This document shows positions 60,374 to 64,000 of a stretch of 64,000 nt of DNA, one piece after another (position 1 is the stretch's first letter; each line of letters opens with the position of its first letter). The notes under the pieces are model-generated. The model was not told the origin of the DNA. It did not search any database and saw only the letters and a list, made by a program, of their open reading frames with translations. The position numbers were made by a program, and so were the translations under genes. The DNA comes from Streptomyces humidus (GTDB lineage: Bacteria > Actinomycetota > Actinomycetes > Streptomycetales > Streptomycetaceae), in assembly GCF_014649655.1 (NCBI RefSeq), contig NZ_BMTL01000033.1, positions 52,479-116,478 on the forward strand, read 5' to 3'.

Positions 60374-61993
60374 GTGACAAGGTCGCTCAAGGACTGGCGG
60401 CGCGCACAGGCGTGCCGGCGCGCCGCCTGGGGCTCGGCGTTCCGGGAGGCGCGCAGGCAGCAGCAGCACTGGAAGACCGACAGGGAGCGCCTCAGGGCCG
60501 AGTACCGGGCCGCCCGCACGGCGGGGCGCCTGACCGGGCGCGGTACCGGACCGGCTCCGGAGGACCCGGGTCCGCCCGCCAGCGGCTTCTCCCTGATGCC
60601 GTGGCTGCTGATGGGGATGGGCGCCATCTCCAACCTCTTCCACGGCGAGACCCCGAACCCGTGGATCGGCGGCCTCGGCCTGCTGACGTTCAACTCCCTC
60701 TACATCTACGTCGCCATCCGCTCCTTCGTGAAGGAGACCCGCCAGGCGGCCTCCACGCGGGTGGCGCTGGCCCTGATGGGCCTGGTGACCTGCGGGCTCG
60801 CCCTCGCCTACGGCGACAGCTGGCTGCTGTTCTTCCCCCTGCTGGGCCTCGCGACGGGTGCGGCCCTGCGCGGCCCCCACCTGCGCGCCGTCGGTACCGG
60901 GGTGGCCGTGCTGGCGGGGACGGTCTCCGCCGTCCACGACGGCTGGGACGGCCTCACGATCGCCTACGCCACCTGGATCTCGACGATGGTGACGGCCGCG
61001 ATCCTGTCCCTCTCCGAGGCCGTGCGGGAGCTGCGCGCCGCCCGCGAGGAGCTGGCCCGCCGGGCGGTGGAGGAGGAGCGGCTGCGCTTCTCGCGTGATC
61101 TGCACGACCTGCTCGGCCACACCCTCTCGGTGATCGTGGTGAAGTCGGAGGCGGCCCGGCGACTGGCCCCGCGGGACATGGACGCGGCCCTCGCCCAGGT
61201 GACGGACATCGAGGCGGTCGGCCGCCAGGCGCTGACCGAGATCCGCGAGGCGGTCACCGGCTACCGCGAGGGAAGTCTGGCCGGTGAGCTGGACCGGGCC
61301 CGCTCGGCGCTCACGGCGGCGGGGGTCGAGCCGTCCGTGACCCGGTCCGGGCCGCCGCCGGACCCGCAGAGCGCGGCCCTGCTGGGCTGGGTGGTGCGCG
61401 AGGCGGTCACCAACGTCGTCCGGCACAGCGGCGCGACCCGGTGCCTGATCACGGTGACGGCGGCCCCCGAGCGGATCCGGCTGACGGTGACGGACGACGG
61501 CCACGGCCGCGACGGCCGCCAGGATACGGACGGCGGCGACCGCGGCGCGCCGGGCTGCGGCACCGGCCTGACCGGCCTGCGCGAGCGCCTCGCGGCGGCG
61601 GGCGGCTCTCTGACGGCGGGCTCCGGCCCACACGGCGGCTTCACGGTCACGGCGGAACTGCCGGTCGAGTCGCCCGTCGCGCCGCCCGTCGCGGCTTCGC
61701 CCGGGTCGCCGGCCGGGCCGGCGCCGGAACTCCCGGCGCCCACGAGCGCGAAGGCGGACGCGAACAGGGGCAGCGGCGGGGACGCGGGCCGGGACCGTGA
61801 CGGGGACCGCAGCGGCAACGGGCACCGGAACCGGGACGGGGTCGGCGACGGCGACGGCGACGGCGACGAGCACCGGGACCGGGACCGGGACAGCATTGGG
61901 GGCGGCAGCGCGGTCGCGGCGACCTCGTCCGCGGCCGCCGGACCCGGCGGTACCGTGCCGTCCGTCGCCGTCGGCCCTAGTCTTGGGGCGTGA
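60374..61993 (+). CDS. NarL/DesK-type sensor histidine kinase with long low-complexity tail
   Basis: The 539-residue protein has several membrane helices (about 70-220), a HisKA_3 dimerisation motif FSRDLHDLLGHTLSVIVVKS with the phosphorylated His, and a HATPase domain (REAVTNVVRHSGA, DDGHGRDG, GTGLTGLRERL). It should respond to membrane or cell-envelope state and phosphorylate the response regulator encoded next. GTG 60374. The last 110 residues are an unusual Arg/Asp/Gly-rich tail (GRDRDGDRSGNGHRNRDG...) made from a CGGCGACGG-type repeat and not seen in the family core. Confidence 0.92.
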   Translation: MTRSLKDWRRAQACRRAAWGSAFREARRQQQHWKTDRERLRAEYRAARTAGRLTGRGTGPAPEDPGPPASGFSLMPWLLMGMGAISNLFHGETPNPWIGGLGLLTFNSLYIYVAIRSFVKETRQAASTRVALALMGLVTCGLALAYGDSWLLFFPLLGLATGAALRGPHLRAVGTGVAVLAGTVSAVHDGWDGLTIAYATWISTMVTAAILSLSEAVRELRAAREELARRAVEEERLRFSRDLHDLLGHTLSVIVVKSEAARRLAPRDMDAALAQVTDIEAVGRQALTEIREAVTGYREGSLAGELDRARSALTAAGVEPSVTRSGPPPDPQSAALLGWVVREAVTNVVRHSGATRCLITVTAAPERIRLTVTDDGHGRDGRQDTDGGDRGAPGCGTGLTGLRERLAAAGGSLTAGSGPHGGFTVTAELPVESPVAPPVAASPGSPAGPAPELPAPTSAKADANRGSGGDAGRDRDGDRSGNGHRNRDGVGDGDGDGDEHRDRDRDSIGGGSAVAATSSAAAGPGGTVPSVAVGPSLGA

Positions 61994-62655
61994 ACGAGAC
62001 GTCGGGCGGGCCCGTGGACGAGATGCCCCGCTCCCACCGCCCCGCCAGGTCGATCAGGGTGCTGCTCGCGGAGGACCAGGGGATGATGCGCGGCGCGCTG
62101 GCCCTGCTGCTGGGGCTCGAACCCGACATCGAGGTGGTCGCCCAGGTGGGCGCCGGGGACGCGATCGTGGACGCGGCGCTCCTCCACCGCCCGGACATCG
62201 CGCTCCTCGACATCGAACTGCCGGGCATGAGCGGTCTGGACGCCGCCGCTGAGCTGCGCGAGCAGGCCCCCGACTGCCGGGTGCTGATCCTGACCACTTT
62301 CGGGCGGCCCGGCTATCTGCGCCGGGCGATGGAGGCCGGGGCGGCGGGCTTCTTGGTCAAGGACGGTCCCGTGGAGGAGCTGGCGGCGGCGATCCGCCGG
62401 GTGCTGACCGGTGAGACGGTCGTCGACCCGGCGCTGGCCGCGGCCGCGCTGAGCGCCGGGCCGAATCCGCTGACCGCCCGCGAACGCGACGTCCTGAAGG
62501 CGTCCGTGGACGGCGCGACGGTCGCCGACATCGCCGCCAGGCTGCATCTGTCGGAGTCCACGGTCCGCAACTACCTGTCCTCCGCCATCGGCAAGACGGG
62601 CACGCGCAACCGCATGGCGGCGATGCGCGAGGCCCGTCAGCAGGGCTGGCTTTGA
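61990..62655 (+). CDS. NarL/LuxR-type response regulator
   Basis: The 221-residue regulator has receiver residues AEDQ and D in ALLDIELPGMSG, then a LuxR helix-turn-helix (NPLTARERDVLKASVDGATV, HLSESTVRNYLSSAIGKTGT). GTG 61990 overlaps the kinase stop by 4 bp (GTGA), giving translational coupling; ATG 62023 is an alternative start. Target genes unknown; DesR-like pairs control membrane-lipid genes. Its 3' end lies against the IS element. Confidence 0.94.
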   Translation: MNETSGGPVDEMPRSHRPARSIRVLLAEDQGMMRGALALLLGLEPDIEVVAQVGAGDAIVDAALLHRPDIALLDIELPGMSGLDAAAELREQAPDCRVLILTTFGRPGYLRRAMEAGAAGFLVKDGPVEELAAAIRRVLTGETVVDPALAAAALSAGPNPLTARERDVLKASVDGATVADIAARLHLSESTVRNYLSSAIGKTGTRNRMAAMREARQQGWL

Positions 62656-62661
62656 CTTGCA

Positions 62662-62681
62662 CCTCGGGCTGAAGCCCGAGG
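62662..62681. repeat. IS605-type right-end hairpin
   Basis: CCTCGGGCT and AGCCCGAGG form a 9-bp stem around GA, 6 nt after the regulator stop. Such hairpins are recognised by TnpA and form the 3' scaffold of the TnpB guide RNA. It may also end transcription of the response regulator. Confidence 0.75.
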
Positions 62682-62711
62682 ATTCTGGCCTTCTCGATCG
62701 TTGCTGTGCCG

Positions 62712-63914
62712 CTACGCGGCACGGGGTTCGGTCGGGAATCCGTGGCTTCCTGTTTCTTCGCGCTGTGCCGGGATCGCTCCTGGTCTTACCGGCGCTCCGC
62801 AGGCTGATACCGCCAGTCCGGCGGCCGTCTTCACGTTGATCGCGGCGTTGGTGTCCCGGTCGTGGAGGGTGCCGCAGGCGGCGCAGGTCCATTCCCGGAT
62901 GTGCAGGGGTTTGGGTCCGTCCTTGACGCCGCAGGTGGAGCAGGTCTGGGAGGTGGGCTCGAACCTGCCGATCTCGACCAGGGTGCGGCCGTACCGTTGC
63001 GCTTTGTATTCCAGCATGCCGAGGAACGATGACCATCCGGCGTCATGCACGGATTTGGCCAGCTTCGTGCGGGCCAGTCCCGCCACCGACAGGTCCTCCA
63101 CGGCGATCCCTTGGTTCTCGGAGATCAGTTTCGTGGAGAGCTGGTGGTGGAACTCACGGCGCGCGTCGGCCACATGCGCGTGGGCGCGGGCGACCTTCAG
63201 GCGGGCTTTCTCCCGGTTCTTCGACCCCTTCTGTTTACGGGACAAGTCCCGCTGGGCCTTCTTCAGTTTCTTCTCCGCGCGCCGCAGGAAGCGCGGGGAG
63301 TCGATTTTCGTGCCGTCGGACAGGACCGCGAAATGGGTGAGGCCGAGATCGATGCCGATGGTCCGGTCGGTCTCCGGCATCCGGGCCGCGTCGGCGGCGG
63401 GGTCGGTGTCGATGACGAAGGAGGCGAAGTACCGTCCGGCGGCGTCCTTGACGACGGTGACGGAGGTGGGGGTGGCGGGCAGGGTGCGGGACCACTTCAC
63501 CTTCACCGGGCCGATCTTCGGCAGGTTCAGACGGCCGCTGCCGGTGATGCTCCAGCGGGCGTTGGCGGTGAACCGGATCGACTGGCGGGCGTCCTTGCGG
63601 GACTTGAACCGGGGCGGGCCCGTTCTCGGGCCCTTCCGCGCACCCTTGAGGGAGGCGAAGTAGTTGCGGTACGCCTTCTCGGCGTCCCGCAGGGACTGCT
63701 GGAGGACGACGGCGGACACCTCACCCAACCAGGCCCGCTCCGGCGTCCGTTTCGCTTCCGTGATCAGGCATGTGGACAGCCGCCCGGCCGTCGGGAACGG
63801 CTGCCCGGCCTGACGGGCGTCCTCGCGGGCACGCACGGCGTCGTTGAACACGACGCGCGCGCACCCGAACGCCCTGGCCAGCGCGGCCTGCTGAGCGGCG
63901 TCGGGGTACAAGTC
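62712..63914 (-). CDS. tnpB: TnpB RNA-guided nuclease gene, 3' exon; N-terminus cut by a group II intron
   Basis: About 400 residues from DLYPDAAQQAALARAFGCAR to the stop. RuvC-like residues are present: D in IGIDLGLTHFAVLSDG, E in GIAVEDLSVAGL, D in LHDRDTNAAINVK. A C4 zinc finger (CSTCGVKDGPKPL, CAACG) precedes the last motif. TnpB cuts DNA guided by an RNA from the element's right end. Family members begin with a few residues before LYPT, but here those codons are missing; upstream bases form the group II intron 3' end on the same strand. Splicing would be required to make intact TnpB. Confidence 0.88.
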   Translation of the reverse strand, partial: DLYPDAAQQAALARAFGCARVVFNDAVRAREDARQAGQPFPTAGRLSTCLITEAKRTPERAWLGEVSAVVLQQSLRDAEKAYRNYFASLKGARKGPRTGPPRFKSRKDARQSIRFTANARWSITGSGRLNLPKIGPVKVKWSRTLPATPTSVTVVKDAAGRYFASFVIDTDPAADAARMPETDRTIGIDLGLTHFAVLSDGTKIDSPRFLRRAEKKLKKAQRDLSRKQKGSKNREKARLKVARAHAHVADARREFHHQLSTKLISENQGIAVEDLSVAGLARTKLAKSVHDAGWSSFLGMLEYKAQRYGRTLVEIGRFEPTSQTCSTCGVKDGPKPLHIREWTCAACGTLHDRDTNAAINVKTAAGLAVSACGAPVRPGAIPAQREETGSHGFPTEPRAA

Positions 63915-64000
63915 GGGTAGCCGGGATGCATTACTGCATCCCGGCCCCCTCAGAACCGTGCGTGCACCTTTCAATGCACACGGCTCAAGCTCGCCCCATG
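63915..64000 (-). mobile_element. Group II intron 3' end (domains V and VI), continuing beyond the right edge
   Basis: On the minus strand, positions 63986-63953 form a 34-nt domain V: GAGCCGTGTGCATT, loop GAAA, GGTGCACGCACGGTTC. The AGC triad is present and a 2-nt bulge lies on the 3' strand. Then a domain VI hairpin CCGGGATGCA-GTAA-TGCATCCCGG (63944-63921), followed by CTACCC at 63920-63915, a typical intron 3' end. The reverse-transcriptase ORF and 5' domains lie outside the window. The exact splice position is uncertain by a few bases. Confidence 0.85.

Larger units (their letters stand above)
62656..63914 (-). mobile_element. IS200/IS605-type element (tnpB only), right end next to the response regulator
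   Basis: The element carries tnpB but no tnpA in view. Its right end is marked by a subterminal hairpin (62662-62681), as in the family. It has inserted immediately after the response-regulator stop codon. The left end is not visible because a group II intron occupies the 5' part of tnpB and continues beyond the window. Confidence 0.8.

Overview
The window is very GC-rich actinobacterial DNA with frequent GTG/TTG starts, 4-bp stop/start overlaps and a TTA codon in a pathway regulator. It is almost certainly from Streptomyces or a close relative.

Region 1 (1-15.5 kb) is the edge of a nonribosomal-peptide cluster. A minus-strand NRPS (A-T-C-A with an embedded N-methyltransferase) runs off the left edge. 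Behind it lie a PhyH-type oxygenase, three cytochrome P450s, an FkbM methyltransferase, a type II thioesterase and a LAL-type LuxR regulator with a TTA (bldA) codon. A perfect 123-bp tandem duplication copies the 3' end of the thioesterase gene.

Region 2 (15.6-33 kb) is a catabolic island. Thirteen minus-strand genes include an MhpA-like flavin hydroxylase, a VOC-fold protein, a carboxymuconolactone-decarboxylase-like protein, a PF06684 protein, a seven-Asp-box propeller, an SDR lacking YxxxK, two aldehyde dehydrogenases and a ThDP enzyme. Facing them are an IclR regulator, an amino-acid/amine permease and a copper amine oxidase. A TGTACGA palindrome before the permease, with a half-site before an aldehyde dehydrogenase, suggests one IclR regulon. 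The probable input is an amine, oxidised to aldehyde and acid, then hydroxylated and cleaved.

Region 3 (33.2-41.3 kb) is a sulfide/persulfide detoxification regulon: rhodaneses, sulfide:quinone reductase, persulfide dioxygenase-rhodanese, thioredoxin, TauE exporter, DUF302 protein and a CstR-like sensor. Seven near-identical TACCCC-GGGGTA palindromes sit in front of these genes.

Region 4 (41.3-47.5 kb) is decayed accessory DNA: a truncated unknown gene meeting a cyclopropane-synthase-like gene, a frameshifted helicase, an XRE-regulator remnant, and an apparently intact WXG/polymorphic-toxin/candidate-immunity operon.

Region 5 (47.7-62.7 kb) is core-like: rnpB overlapping a transporter 3' end, AraC regulator, yaaA, KDPG aldolase, RNase H/phosphatase, zinc-ribbon protein, Nif3 protein, an SDR/alcohol dehydrogenase/MaoC operon behind a KstR-like operator, and a NarL-type two-component pair. 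Several minisatellite-like repeats lie between or inside genes.

Region 6 (62.7-64 kb) is an IS200/IS605-type tnpB whose 5' end is interrupted by a group II intron. A canonical 34-nt domain V and a domain VI hairpin are visible before the window ends.
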